From: Rhea pennata
Lineage: Eukaryota > Chordata > Aves > Rheiformes > Rheidae
Direction of reading: 5' to 3'
Assembly: GCF_028389875.1 (NCBI RefSeq)
Contig: NC_084663.1
Span: 165,400,301-165,464,300, forward strand
Length of the DNA: 64,000 nt
In this document: positions 1 to 13,065 of the stretch, one piece after another
How the letters are laid out: every line of letters starts with the position of its first letter
Numbering within the stretch: position 1 is the first letter of the stretch
Position numbers and translations under genes: made by a program
Notes under the pieces: model-generated
The model's input: the letters and a program-made list of their open reading frames with translations, nothing else
Told to the model about the DNA's origin: nothing
Database searches by the model: none

Positions 1-689
1 TCCTAACACTGATGTGCCTGGCATTTCCAAAATGGTGGCACATGTGCAATAATAAAATGTTCGATCCTAAAAAGTTAGGCAGTGCTCAGGCAGTGCATTT
101 GCCTATTGGATTAGGAGCAGCTGAGAAGGTGTTCCCAGGCTTGCAGCCTGGAACCAAGATGCTTAGATTCAATTTTAATCCCGTATTAGGAAAATGTATG
201 GGTTTAACTGCATACAATTTGAAGAATACAGGTCATTAATGGCTCCGCTAAAAATTGAGAGAGCAGCAGAAGTGGAAGTTGATAAATATATTCACACCAT
301 ATGTTTTGAGAATCTAATTTTACATGCCTGTGTCAGCAGCCTAAACTCCTTTCAGTTTCTTGAAAACACTTTCTGGAGGAGTCTCTGTAGGCTGTTTCTT
401 ATGATTATATATGCTCTAACTTCAGTACTCCTTTTTTGGTATATAAAGGAGATAAATGGCACAGACAGGAATAGATCAAGATTTTTCAGGCTGCCTCTCT
501 CTAGTTCCTTAGTCCCTGGGCTCTATTGTCACTTGAGGGATTTTTTTTCATCTGCCTCAAGACTGTATTTCGTTCTCATGTTCCTATTGGAACAGAAAAA
601 TCTTTGTTGAACAAAATAATTCTGTATGTGATGGTGGCTGTTTAGTAAAGAGGAAGTAACTAGGAAAAAAACACCAAAATCTGGTGGGT

Positions 690-1015
690 TTTGTACTGCG
701 CGTGCCCTCACCCTGCTGACTGTCTCGTTGCTGCTGCTCTGCAGAGAGCCAGGGCTGGGGCCAGTTGGGGCCGGTTGGAACCAGCTGGAGGCAACGGCCC
801 CCCAGACCCTGCCATTGACCGCCGGGGCAATGGCGCTTTGCATTGCGGATTTACAGGCCACCCTTGTCCTGGAGCGGCAATGAAACTCTGGAGAGATGTC
901 CCCGGGGTCTCAAACAACGCAAGATGCCCACGGCAAACTCTTCTCTAAGGAAACTGTCCCACCGTGGTCAATAGACTCAGTGAACTGTAGAGAGGATTGC
1001 TCTTCTTCACAACCC
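690..1015. other. Isolated GC-rich segment of unknown origin
   Basis: About 300 bases with high GC content and several CpGs, sharply bounded by AT-rich DNA on both sides. It contains a degenerate GGGGCCAGTTGGGGCCGGTTGG tandem near 757-778 and no intact domain in any frame. It does not resemble the CR1 copies. It could be a fragment of another transposable element, an LTR piece, or a small CpG island. I cannot decide which. Confidence 0.5.
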
Positions 1016-1066
1016 TTTCTTTATTAGCAACAAAACCAGAGAGACAAAATTGCCTTCAACCCTATC

Positions 1067-1094
1067 CACACACACACACACACACGCACGCACG
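1067..1094 (+). repeat. (CA)n microsatellite
   Basis: A CA dinucleotide run ending with CACG interruptions. Confidence 0.9.
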
Positions 1095-3671
1095 GGACAT
1101 AAAGAAATGCGAGATGACTAATATTTTTTAAAAGGCCAAAAGATTTTTCTAAAACACTTTTTGCTATTTTAAGATATTTTGGAATTTCTGTTCTGTAAAA
1201 CAGCTAGACACAGTTGAGTAAATTCTAATTTGTTTACAGGAAGGAGAAAATAATTAAACCTTTAGAAGTTAATCTTTGGGAAATAAGTTGTGCCTGCACT
1301 GTAAAAGTCTTGCGTGCGCATGTTGATAATAGTATTAGTGCAATTCATATGACATCATGGCAGTGACCATAAATATGAGGATAAAAATAATTCCATATAA
1401 AAGAATAGGCTGTGCTCAACTATTTGAGGGTTTATTCATCAGATTCTTTAACACTGATTACATTTTTTTTTTTTTTAGTTCAAGAATGTTTTTCTGTGGA
1501 AGTGCTGATTGTTGTTATCTCTGTAGATAAATGGACAAGCAGAAATAGAACTATTATGGACACAGATGAATATAGTTTTTATCTTTTCATTGCCTAACAT
1601 GAGATGATCAGTATATTCATGAAGCTGCACATCAGTAAAATATGGAATATAGGATATAAATATGCCACTGAGTGTTGGCACTGCATACAGAGCAGTGTTT
1701 AGAAATAGTCAGCTATCTACAGCCAGTGTAACTGATTTAGCTCTATTAATTCAGCTGTATTTATTTGTTACACTAAAGGAACATCTAAAACTGTGCTGAC
1801 CTTCACGGCTGCACAAAAATCTTGGATCACAGTTTTCTTTCCAAGATTGAGATGATACAGTTTAGGTAAAACACAATAAAAGAGAAAATGAGAGCATGGT
1901 GGCCTGTCTATCCTTTTTCTTCTGTTTGCTTTTTGCAATAGCAAGGAGGCATTGAGAAGAGCACATGGTTGTCATGCAAAAGAAAGGATTAAATTGGATA
2001 TAAGGAATTAGGGATATGATTGACACTAGCCTTTACCTGCTCACAGGTGTCCACTGCTGGTTACATGCCTCAGAGTGCCATGGCTTGCCCCTGCCTCCCA
2101 GAAGGTGATGAATTAATTTCCTGTGGTCTTTTATCTGCAGGTCCCGTACAAATGCCCTGGATATCATAAGGTAACAGAAATGGAAATAGATGATTCAGGC
2201 AACTGTTGATGATCAGATGATTTTGGCAAAATTAGATTATTAGGTTTAGGGAACTGAATCCTGGCTGCTCTTAGTATCATGGTGAGCTTCATTTGCCTGA
2301 ACAGAGGTGCCTAGTGATATGCTGGGCTATCCCACATGGCTTCCAACTGTCTCTCCAAAACAACACAAGCTTGCCACCTTGCTGAACCATATCTGCCAGC
2401 CTATGCAGATGTTTAGATATCCTAAGACACAGCAGATGACACTAAATGTCTTCATTTATAAATATAAATATAAAATATTATATTTAGGCAAATAAATTGA
2501 ACCTCTCCTCAGTACATTCTGTGATTGGGCACTCAGTGTCATCTCAGACATGATATCTGAGTTACCTCCATGATGATGGCAAATCTGATACAGAACTTAA
2601 AGGAGACCAACATCTTTTCAAAGCAGCAATTGGAAATCAACCAGGAATAGCCTAAGCATCCTGAAAGGCATTAGCTACCTGTGCTTAGGCAAATGAACTA
2701 AGCCCAGAGTGTTGAGAGCTATTCTGCTCACCCTAAATGAGAGGCAAACATTCTATCGTCTGAAACCTCTGTACACTCCATTGTTTTTGCTGAACAGAAA
2801 TTTGATACAGTTGTCGATTCATAAGCATCTAGATATGTTTTCATACATCCCGTGGTACATTCCATGGTTTCTAGCTGCCACTCCAGAAAGGAACAGGCCT
2901 CACATGGAGCTTTTGTCATATGGCTGTCTTGGATAGTAGGAGCTAAGATTGCAGTAGCTGCCTATGCAAGGATAGCTAAATAAAACCCTAGATATCCTTT
3001 GATTGCAATAGGGATTTTGATATGCATTTCACCTGTAGACACATATTTTTTGAAACCTAAATTTAGGTATCTGTGGTATGGAAATGAATGCCACTCCATG
3101 CAGTTAACGTTAGATAAAATTGCATGTGATCCTCCTTGAAATCCAATTCAACCGGTCTACAGGGCAATATGAATGAGAATAGGGAGAATTTAGAAATTCA
3201 CCAAGCTTCAGAGCAATCCTAGGACAGCTACTCTGGACATACAGTCTCTGTAATGGTATGGAGAAAGGTAGATCTGTAAGAATCAATACATATTCTAATA
3301 GATAAGAAAATTTGTTTTGAAGATTAGGTTTTATTTTGTTAAAAAGGCACCAACAGAATTAGGAACAAGATCCAATCCCAGTATGAATCCATAGTCATAA
3401 GAGATGCATTTTCTCCACAAATTTTTTCAAGCTGTCAAAAGTTAGCTAATGAAAAGCTAGTAAAGAGAATAAATATTACTCTTTGAAGATGTCAAATAAA
3501 ATCCTTAGAAAAGAAATACTATTTTGTAGCACATCATAATGTGATTAGATTCTCTAAATGACTCTTGTTATATAAAATGCTACTAAAGAATTCCAGTTAG
3601 ATCAAAGATAAAATTCAAATGTGAATACTGTCATTATAGTGATCAGAGAAAGCAAGTATGTTTTAAGCTAT

Positions 3672-3673
<2 letters not shown>

Positions 3674-3708
<35 letters not shown>

Positions 3709-3774
3709 AATCTTATTCCATTTACCCAGAAGAAAGCACTGGCAATATTCAAACTTTTTTATTTTATTTTATTT

Positions 3775-3806
<32 letters not shown>
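3674..3806. repeat. A32 tract and inverted (TTTTA)n/T tract
   Basis: A run of 32 A (3674-3705) is followed 49 bases later by a T-rich run (3755-3806) with three TTTTA-like interruptions. The two are inverted relative to each other and could form a long A-T stem. Confidence 0.9.
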
Positions 3807-3809
<3 letters not shown>

Positions 3810-4680
3810 AAAAGCAATGTAGGAGTAACTATGCTGTAAACTAAAGCTCTGGCCTCCCATGAAGTGGAAGTTTTCTAATTTTAGGACACTGGTTCTGCTT
3901 CTAGTTTGCAGAGCAGGCTCAAACAGCAAAATGCCTATAAATGCTTATAAAGTCTCAGGAGGACTGCGATTAACTTGCCTCTTCTAGTTAAATTTTGGCA
4001 TATCGTTTTATAAAACTGAAATACTAATTAGTATTGTTTTCTCATTTTGTATCCTGTCCCTAGCCAGTACCAGCTGTATACAAATCCCATATTAGACAAT
4101 TATAGAATAATTTACTCATAGGGAAAATTTCTTTATAATCCCATCAATTAGAAACCGATTTATGCTTTCAAATTTGAACATTTGTTTTTTTATTTATTTA
4201 CCAATTTCAGTTATATATGTGAAATTTAACTGTGATATCTCTTTCATAACATTTTCTTCTTTACTGATTTGGCAGTGTGATTAGGTAAAAAGGTTAATTT
4301 CTTTTTAATCTTAAAAAATAAACAAACCTCAGGATTGCACATTGTCTAGAAATATGTGTGTGTGTGTTTATGAATACTGGATGGGCAACAGGAAAGTAAT
4401 TGATCTGACTAGGACCTAGTGTTATTGTTGCTCACCAGATTAGTATAAGGCTACAGTGAGACGGCTGTAGCAAAAATAATTGATATGTCCTTTTCTTAAT
4501 CAAAAGACAAATAGTAATCAGGGAAATGGTGTACTGTCTACAGTATTGATAGTCATTACCATATGTCCATATTTTAAGAAAGCTGTAAAAAAAATAGAGA
4601 AAGTGTAGGAGCCTAAAAATAGGAGCATTATCTACTTAGCACATCAAAAAGAAGCTTGAAGAAATTGTCTGTAGTGTACA

Positions 4681-4775
4681 CTATATGTATACATATATAT
4701 ACACGTATACGTACATATGTGTATATACATATACATATACATATATATATACACACACATATATATACATATATT
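4681..4775. repeat. TATACA-type purine/pyrimidine-alternating repeat
   Basis: About 95 bases of alternating TA/CA/CG steps. Open frames of Tyr/Ile/Thr or Tyr/Val repeats across it are artefacts. Confidence 0.9.
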
Positions 4776-6987
4776 CTACATTTATAGTAGATAGACTAGA
4801 CCCCTGTACAAGGAAAAGGTTTCTTTTGAAGGTGGAAGGGTCTCTGTTAATTAGCAGGGAAAGCATTATAAAATGTAATGGCCTCCAGCTGAAGTAAGCA
4901 AAACTTGTACTAGAAATAAAATGTAAGCCTTTAATAGTGAAAGCAATTAACACTGGAATAGATATCCTAAGGGTATGGGAATTTTTCCATGACATACAGT
5001 ATTTGAAACAATATTCAATGTCTGTCTTGCATGTTTTAGTTTAACAACAAATTACTAGCTACAGATTGGTATCTATAGCTAGTATCAGCTAGTGTAGCTA
5101 GTATCAAATTGGTAGCAGCTTAGATCAGATAATTGCACCTTTTTCTCTCTGTTGCTTTGAAAATCCTCCATCTTTTTTCCTCTTCTTCCATGAGCTGAAT
5201 CCAATGGCTGTTGAAATCAAAGAAGGGATGTTTCTGCTGATTTCAGTGGAGTTATGACAGGCTGTTTGTGATTCCTCTGACTTACCTCCAAGTACAAGTC
5301 TTTCTTTTACATTTAATAATGCACTCGAAAAGCTTTGGTGCAAAAAGAATTCTATGAAAAGATTCAAAGATATTTTTGTGGAATCTAATGATTATTAATT
5401 ACTTCGAGTATAGTCTGCTAGTTATTTCTATCTAGTTCTCAAAATTTTTTTCTTTAATAAAATTTGAAGCAATTATGTGTGCCTTGGAGAATTGTTGGGT
5501 TTTTTTATTATTATTATTTTACTTCATCGATTTTTTTTCTGAGAAATAAACTTGACATTTTGTACTTCAATAGTTAAATTTGACTTTTTTTCTCTGTATA
5601 CCCTTTGCTAGATTAACTACAATGACCTTGAAAGTCCTTCGAATGTGGGCCATTGAAGTACAAGTTGTTCTGGCACACTACACCACCATAGGTCTTTACC
5701 TGAGAACCTGCTTCAGGTCCAGGCTTGTTTCAGGTTGTGGAAACAGGAAGGAGAACTATACAGTGAAAGCAATTGAGAGTCTCATGCTCAGCAGTGGTAG
5801 TAGAAACCCCAGGCCTTGTATTTGTTGTCACAGTTAGGAGAGAGTTTTGTTTCTTATGTCGTGTAAGTTCGGTGCTTGTATTCTTCCTCCAGATCGGTAA
5901 GTAATAGAAGTCATATCCTATTAAAAGACATGAAACAATTTGTCTTTCAAGGTCTGTGGTTCTCTGAAGATGTAACTACATCCTTTAAATCTTACATTTT
6001 CAAACTTATCTCTGTCATCATCAAAACAAGAAATGTATTTACATAAAATCTAAGATTGTGATATATTCCAGGGTCTGGATCCTGTGGCTGGCTACAGTAG
6101 TCCCAGGTGCAACACTAAGTTCTTAAGATCAAATCTTGCTCTGAATGGGGGATAACTGCAGCATATGCTGTCCAAGAAACACACTGCATTTATCTGCATT
6201 TATAGAAATTATCAAACATATTTTTAGATCAATGACTGTTCTGCCCACTGCAGTACTTTTTCTGAAATAATATAATTGATACATTTCGTATTCTTGATCT
6301 CTTGGCTAAATCCAGAAGCAGTTAGAGGTTCCCTTGTGATGAGGTGTCTGCTGCTTATATCTCAAATCCGTGTTAGAACAAGAACCAGATGCACTCCAGC
6401 TTCTATTTAAAGCAAACATGCAAAATGATTCTCTTGGAAGGGAAATGCTGACAGACAGCAAAGAAAGTATTGGGATAACATAAAGCTGGGGCATGTTGCA
6501 AATATGGATATATATTTTTTTTTAACTGCATGGACATAGTTTTTTAACGGCAATATCATGCAGACTCTGACTGTGCTGACATAGTATCAATAAAATTTTT
6601 AGTGCTTTTTTTCACTAGAAGCAGGTTTGAATCCAAAAGCTGTGCCTATATTGCTGAATAGAAAAAGGGCACGGAAGTCAAGGAGCAAAGCTTGACTGCC
6701 ATCCACACTGCTTAAGCCCAACCCCTATACCTGAGATATATTTTGGAGAGAGAGGGCTAGAGGCCAAAGGCAGAGCTACATCATGAAATAGCTGTGAAGC
6801 AGAGTGGACAGTCAGACTACAAAGCTTCTTTGTATTCTTTCATTTAATAGTATGGGAGTAGCCAGAGTGCCTGTTGTTCAGTATCTGAATTATCCTGAAA
6901 AGTCAAAACACTAATACAGTGGAAGTTTGTTCAGAGGGACTTTTTCTCTGCGATGAAAGGAAGATGTTGCTGTACTATAGCTGTAGA

Positions 6988-7148
6988 CTTGAACCTGAAT
7001 TGACTATATAACCTTAGACAAATCAATTAACTTGTCTAAGTATCAGTTTCCCATCTATAAAGAGGAATAGTAGTTACTTCCCAGAGGTGCAGTGAGTCTT
7101 TAGTATTTAGAGAAATTAATTTAGAAAGGAAAGCACTCAATGAATGAG
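6988..7148 (+). mobile_element. MIR/CORE-SINE-like relic
   Basis: Sequence order resembles the second half of the MIR SINE: ACTATATAACCTTAGACAAA (MIR: TGTGTGACCTTGGGCAA), CTTGTCTAAGTATCAGTTTC (CTCTGTGCCTCAGTTTCC), CATCTATAAAGAGGAATAG (CATCTGTAAAATGGGGATAAT), TACTTCCCAGAGG (TACCTCATAGGG), and AAAGCACTCAATGAATG (AAGCGCTCAATAAATG). The collinear series of five blocks is hard to explain by chance. Comparison is to the remembered consensus; an alignment would settle the family. MIR-type elements are ancient in amniotes and sparse in birds. Confidence 0.7.
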
Positions 7149-10126
7149 AAGTCTTACTGTTCTTTATAAATTGTTAGCTTAGTTCTTATTTAGAATCCTA
7201 ACTTTGATTGATAGTTGGTGCTACAAAATAAGTCATATCCTTTTATTATTCTGTAAAAATGAGAAAAAGTTTTCTTCATCTTAATATAGCTTAACAGTCT
7301 TAGAGTGTTTCCTCCTATAAATTCTACCTCACAATTAAAACAGAAACATGAGCCTGATGTAATATCGTTCATGAAGGAACAAATTTTTAGGATGTCTTTA
7401 ACTTGTCTTCTGTGAATACAAATTATTCTGGATTCATTCATAGCATGTACATTTTAACTATATATTTGAACTATATTAAACTGTGAAGTAGTTGTGCTCC
7501 TCATAACATCATAACTCTACATCACATCAGTTTTTGAAAACTGTCTGCTAGTTGCAACATGTAACCAAATTCTTCTTTTTGGAGAGAATATGCAAAATTA
7601 CTGAAAATTCATAAGAAATTCATAGGAAAAATCAAAGAAAAAGTAATTCTTACCTTTAATACCACTAATTTTACTTGTATTATAGCATACAGAGGCAGAG
7701 GATGAGGTCTAGTCTATACCGAATTTATTTCTGAATTTTAGCTCTCCTTCTTCCCCAAATGAAGAATTTTCAAATCTGATAAATGGATAGATGATAGATG
7801 TCTTCAGACATTTTCAGAGGGAGATCCTTTTCTAGCTAAGCCTAAGCAAATAAGTTGGAGTCCTACAGGATCTTTTAAAGGCATCTACTCATTAGCTATG
7901 CTACATCCACAGCATATAGATTCTCAGCAAGGAACATACTCTCACAGTCCCCCCAAAGAATTGCATTATCATGGTAATGCAGTCATGATAATACTATTTT
8001 CTGTGGTGATTTTGAGTATGTTCCTTGTTGAAGATCTATATACATACGAGAATTGCAAAGATGAGGAAGTCAAGAGAACAGAAACATGGCATGGGAAAAC
8101 AAGCGAGCAGTTTGAGTCTACAGGGATACTTATTTTCTGTTCTTTATGTGATTTGGTAGGCATAGATGCAAGGAGGTACTGAAGAGACAATGTGAATTTT
8201 TGCCTTTTTCTGTTACTGTCTTGGAGATCCTGGTAGATATTCTACTAGGATGAAAACCAGACAGATATCTATAAGTAAGGCTGCTGGAAGGCAGAGAGTA
8301 GAAGACTGACATTTATGCGTGCTATATGCAGAGTTAAACCCATTGCTGAAACAGCAATGGAAAGACCTGTAGGATGTGATCTTGTGCTGAAAGTGCCTAT
8401 TCATTTTGCATAACAAACATTCCTAGAGTAATCCAGAGGAATCACAGGTACTGTGATTTGAATAGGGAACTTCAGCTTCCATATGGACCTACGGTATATA
8501 CATGATTCGATCGTTCTGTATACACTATCTTTCGGCAAATTATTTGTACTTTCACTGGGCATTGATCATAATGGGCTAACTTTAGACATCTATCTCTCGG
8601 AGCAGGTTAACTAAATTTAACTATGTGATTCTGGACCATAACAAAAGGACTTAATTCACTTGTCCATATGTAGCTGTATCAATCCATTTGATATTCCTTG
8701 GGGTATCTAAGACCTCTGCACAGGACTTGAATCTCTTCAATTCCTGTGCCATATCTGCATGTCCTTCTGGAGTGACAGCTGAAAATCAGATTGTGCTTCT
8801 TAGGGTATATAAAATGGCAACATTTGCCTATTTCTAGGCAACAAAAATCCACTCCTAGTAAATGTTGTGAATGGTATCTAGAGAGCTACTCATCTCATCT
8901 TTAAATGAATACCTATATTTGATCAATTAAATAACTCTTTAGACTGGAGTATGATTCAGTTTCTCAGACATAGACATCCAGTGCCATTAGTTCTGCAGGC
9001 ATCTAAGACATCCACATAGGGATATTGAAATACTGTTGTCTCAGCAATTTAATTACATGTCTGTCTCACAAGAAAATACCTACACTGTAGACATCTACAA
9101 CTAGTTATCTGATTCTGAAGATTATTCCACTCTAGGGGTGGGATTCAGTGTTTTACAGCTGTTTTAGGCTCTGTGAGGTACCCAACCTCTTTTTCAGCTG
9201 TAGGACACAAGTCACCCATAAGTCTTAAGTATTGCCTACCAGCCTCTTGCAATTTAGGATTGCCTAGCTAATCTCAGATCATCCAAGGTACTGATTTTTA
9301 AGCAACTGAATCCTGCTCTAGGTGTCTAATTATCCATTATAGTATACTGTGGTTTAAAGAGAGTAAAAAGAAAGCTGATTAAAGGGGTTTTTTTTAATTG
9401 TTATTATCCAGAAGAGCTAATATTATAAATTTGATGGACTAATAACGTATAGAACTCTTGAAATAAAAATTTAGAATGTGATCCTGAGTAAATGATCAGT
9501 ATTTTCCAAGCAAGGAAGTCATCCAGGGCATATTGAAGTTTGTGGAGACTAGACATGGCTTTGACATCAATTTGAAGTGCAGAATAAGCCAGGAAAGGCA
9601 GAAAGATACAGATAGCTCGGATTATATTTTGACAGCCTAAATGTAGGCATTCTATGCTGTTTTAGATTCCTTAATGTATCCCACCTCACCTACCTCTGCC
9701 ATTCCAGTAAAGCACCAATCTTCTGTAAACCTCATGTCATATTTATCAACCTCATGCTTATATCTTGGGAATCCCTATGGGCTCAGATGGGAAGACTAGA
9801 GTATTATGTTTAGGCAAATGAATCCCGCTGTCAAAGCCTGAGTCTATAGAAAACACTAAATAGAGTTGACCAAATTGCAGTACCAGATGAAAAAATGTCT
9901 GGACAGAAAGAGAAGCAATATCTTCCAAGGACAGCAGCGTGTGAGCAGCATGGACAAAGAGGAATGCTAACATTAGGGATTTCTTCAGAGCAATAGTTGG
10001 TAACACTACAGCAGAAGATAAATGGACTGGTAGCTCTAAAGAAAAAGAAAAATCATTAATTGTAAGCTGAATTTTCAATCTGCTATACAAATCAGTGCAA
10101 TACCAAAATAAGTGATATTAGCACTG

Positions 10127-10130
<4 letters not shown>

Positions 10131-10158
<28 letters not shown>
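10131..10158 (+). repeat. A28 tract
   Basis: Uninterrupted run of 28 A. No SINE or LINE body is recognisable before it. Confidence 0.9.
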
Positions 10159-10160
<2 letters not shown>

Positions 10161-11993
10161 AATTTTGTAGAAAAAGTAAGAAAAATGCATAAAAGTTAGG
10201 TATTTTGGAGATTACCTGATATCTGACAAGAAAGTGAAGCTATATGATTGTGCTAGCAACTAACTAGAAACTAGTAACAATATAGGGAGAAGAAAGTATG
10301 TATTACTGAATTAGCAGTTCTGAAGACAGTAAATTAGGCAATGCAATGGACTGAAAGTGCTTAGAAAAAATTAAGCATGCCTTTCAAGAAGATAAAAAAA
10401 AGCTCTAAAGAAAGTTCAAAACAAAGCTAGCAGAATCTAACAGCACTACAAAGGCCTTGCAGTCATGCCTGAAATAAAGTTCCTTTAAAGCTTGTGTTGA
10501 TATGGGAATGAGAGAGAAGTATTTCCAGAGTAGTCTGCTCTGGTCATTACTTAAAGGGGAACTGAAGCCCTGAAATATCCCAGTGAAGTACAGATGAACA
10601 TAAAACAATATTTTTCATTACCAGTTACAGGAATCATTTTAACAGTAACAGGAAGGTTACTGATGCTGGTGATACTGATATTTTTCTGCAATTTATAAGA
10701 TCTCTGAGAAGTACCAAACCGGTAGAACAGACCATATGTTCTCACACATTCAGTGACTCTTTGGGGAAAACGTTGTTTCCCTATATTGCCAACTGCATTG
10801 TGTACAACATTCAGTTTTTCACATTGTTGATATCATAACTGCTGCTATAATCTAAATAGATGATATTTTGATCTTGTGTAGGAGAAAAGATTTAAAGAAC
10901 TAGAACTGTTAGATTGAAGATAAGGAAGTCAGATTGTAATTAGAGAAGGAAGATAACATACGTGGGGGAACATTTAACACAATGGAACAAATCAGTAAAG
11001 CACAAGTTAAGTAGCCTTTCTGCTGTGTCAGAAGAGGCATCTTCGTAGGCTGCTTCTCCATGAAATTCTGTGACATTTTTTGGAGCCAACTGACTCACAG
11101 CCAGCCTAGCTGTAAGTACATAAGAATGATTTTTTTTTTTTTTTTTCTGAATCTGGTACCTATATGTAAGTGAGTTGAAATCAATTTGTTATGTTACGCA
11201 TCAGCTCATGTTATGTTAAGGTAGCACTCAAATGCTACATGAAAAAAGATTTGTCTGACTCCTTGCTTGACTTGATCAGCTTTGTGTGCTAGCCAAAGCC
11301 ATCACTTTTTTGAGAACAGTCGTCATTCACAGAAAGATGTTTGACTTCTTTTCAGAGAAAGAGACTATGTGTAGATGTTTGCTATTCTAATTTGTATTAG
11401 CATTCCTATTTCCAAAAATGTAAATCTAACACAGTGTGTTAAGAGTCAGCAATCTCAGGTATCTACAGAAAGAGACTTTGTCTTCATCCATTTTAGGTAA
11501 AGTTTTTGTATCCCTCAAGTTCCCTTGTTACTTGAATTTCAACTTCTGAATACAGCTTTGCTGTTTAAAAACATAACATGTTTTTTCCTAATTAAATGTG
11601 TGCCCCAAGTTACTGTAGAAGCATAGTTTCTGAATCCTGGCAAGCCTCTGAACTTCTTCTCTTTCAGGATCACTGATATTTACAGGTGTGATCATACAAA
11701 GTTAAGTCCTTCATTACTAGTGTTTTGAGATGGAAATGCATTATAACAAGCATTCAAACAGTTTATAAGTGCTTCTTGTAAGAAGATTATAATGCATTTA
11801 AATAATACTTTAATCTAGTGATCTTTATTCCCACACAAATGTTACAGCTGCACAAATATAGCTTACTGACACTGTTCCTGATATTAAAATAGATTCATAC
11901 TTGGGTAAACTAAAAATTAACATAGAAACTATGACTTTTTTAGAAGCTATTTTTGGTTTGGTTTTGTTAAATATGCTTAGTCAATCTAGCTGA

Positions 11994-12022
11994 TTTTTTT
12001 GTTTGTTTGTTTGTTTGTTTTT
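11994..12022 (+). repeat. (GTTT)n microsatellite
   Basis: T run followed by five GTTT units, 210 bases before the older CR1 fragment. Confidence 0.9.
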
Positions 12023-12232
12023 AGAATTTCACAAATGGAGTTTTAAGCATAACACAGAGGTTCTTTCCTATGTCCTCTACGGAGTTTAGCAATACAGTTT
12101 TGTCCACCAGACATAACATCATAAATGTTAGTTCAAAATTCTGCTGCTTCTCTAATTTTTAGAATTATCATATTAACAAAATATGAAATCAAAATAATCT
12201 AGAGTATTATGAGCAGGATACCTTCATATTTG

Positions 12233-13065
12233 ACCCTGGGAAAATCATGGAACTTTGTGGAAGACATTTTGCAGTGCATGAAGGAGAAGAAGGTGACTGG
12301 CAATAGCCAGCATGGATTTACCATCATATTTGACAGAACTGATTGCCTTCTGTGATTAAGTGACTGGATCTGTGCAAGAGAGGAGAGCAGTGGATTTTGT
12401 CTACCTTGACTTTAGCAAGGTTTTTGACATGGTCTCCCACACCATGCTTGCATCCAGTTTGAAACTGTACAGTTTAAATGGGTAGAGTATTGAATGGGTG
12501 AAAAACTAGTTGTACCATCAGGGTCAAAGGGTAGATGTTAGTGGTTACTGGAGGCTGGTTAAAATTTGAGTTTCTTGGTGGTCTGTACTGGGACCCATAC
12601 AGTTTAGTTCATGTTTATCAAGGATCTGGAGGAGAAGACAGGCAGCATGCTCATCAAATTTATGGATGATACTAAACTGGGGGGTCAGTTGATATGTTGG
12701 AGGGCAGGCTTCCATCCAGGGGGACCTAGACAGGCTGGAGAAGTGGGCCAACTGGAAACTAATGAAATTTGGCAAGAGCAAATGCAAATGGACAAAAGCA
12801 CTGTAGCCGTACTGGCTGGGGTTCAACTCTGCAGAAAAGGACCTGGGGGCAGTGGAGGACAACAGACTCAGAAGGGTTCAGCAGCAGTGTGTTCTAGCAG
12901 CAATGAGGGCTAGAGGCATCCTGAGCTGTATTAACAGGAGTAGTACCAGTCAGTGGAGGGCAGTAATTATCCCCCTCCACTCAGCACCCATTTAGATCAC
13001 ATCTAGATACCCCATCCAGTTTTCGGGGCTGCAGTTCAGGAAAGATATTGATAAACTGGGCAACT
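12233..13065 (+). mobile_element. Older, degenerate CR1 LINE fragment
   Basis: Plus-strand CR1 reverse-transcriptase DNA with many substitutions and frame breaks. Recognisable pieces in order: CTGGGAAAATCATGGA near 12235, GCCAGCATGGATTTACC (~12308), a block translating as VDFVYLDFSKVFDMV (~12390-12435), FIKDLEEKTGSMLIKFMDDTKLGG (~12614-12685; FADD altered to FMDD), RLEKWANWKLMKFGKSKCK-like sequence (~12735-12790), and a pre-C-terminal block around 12840-13065. It ends within ORF2 and lacks the CR1 3' UTR and tail, so its 3' end was lost. It is clearly more diverged than the copy 1.4 kb downstream and appears to be a different subfamily. Confidence 0.85.

Larger units (their letters stand above)
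1095..6987. other. Intergenic AT-rich DNA
   Basis: No gene recognised. The short frames present lack domains, codon structure or splice context. Apart from the simple repeats listed I see nothing definite. Motifs such as AACTGAATCCTGGCT at ~2250 hint at an old dispersed repeat. Confidence 0.6.
7149..12232. other. Intergenic AT-rich DNA, possibly repeat-derived at 8.5-9.8 kb
   Basis: No gene recognised. Between about 8,580 and 9,820 there are recurring short motifs (TAGACATCTA-like at 8584, 8966 and 9082; GCAACTGAATCCTGCT at ~9302; GGCAAATGAATCCCGCT at ~9812) that suggest an eroded unknown repeat. Confidence 0.5.

Noticed and set aside
194..610. 138-codon frame near the window start as a gene
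   Set aside because: No domain, unusual composition and no neighbouring splice or promoter signals; a chance frame in AT-rich DNA.
4681..4995. Frames of Tyr/Val/Ile repeats on both strands
   Set aside because: Translation of the alternating TA/CA repeat.
12545..12913. Two ~100-codon frames in the older CR1 fragment as genes
   Set aside because: They are pieces of degenerate CR1 reverse transcriptase (plus strand) and its antisense.
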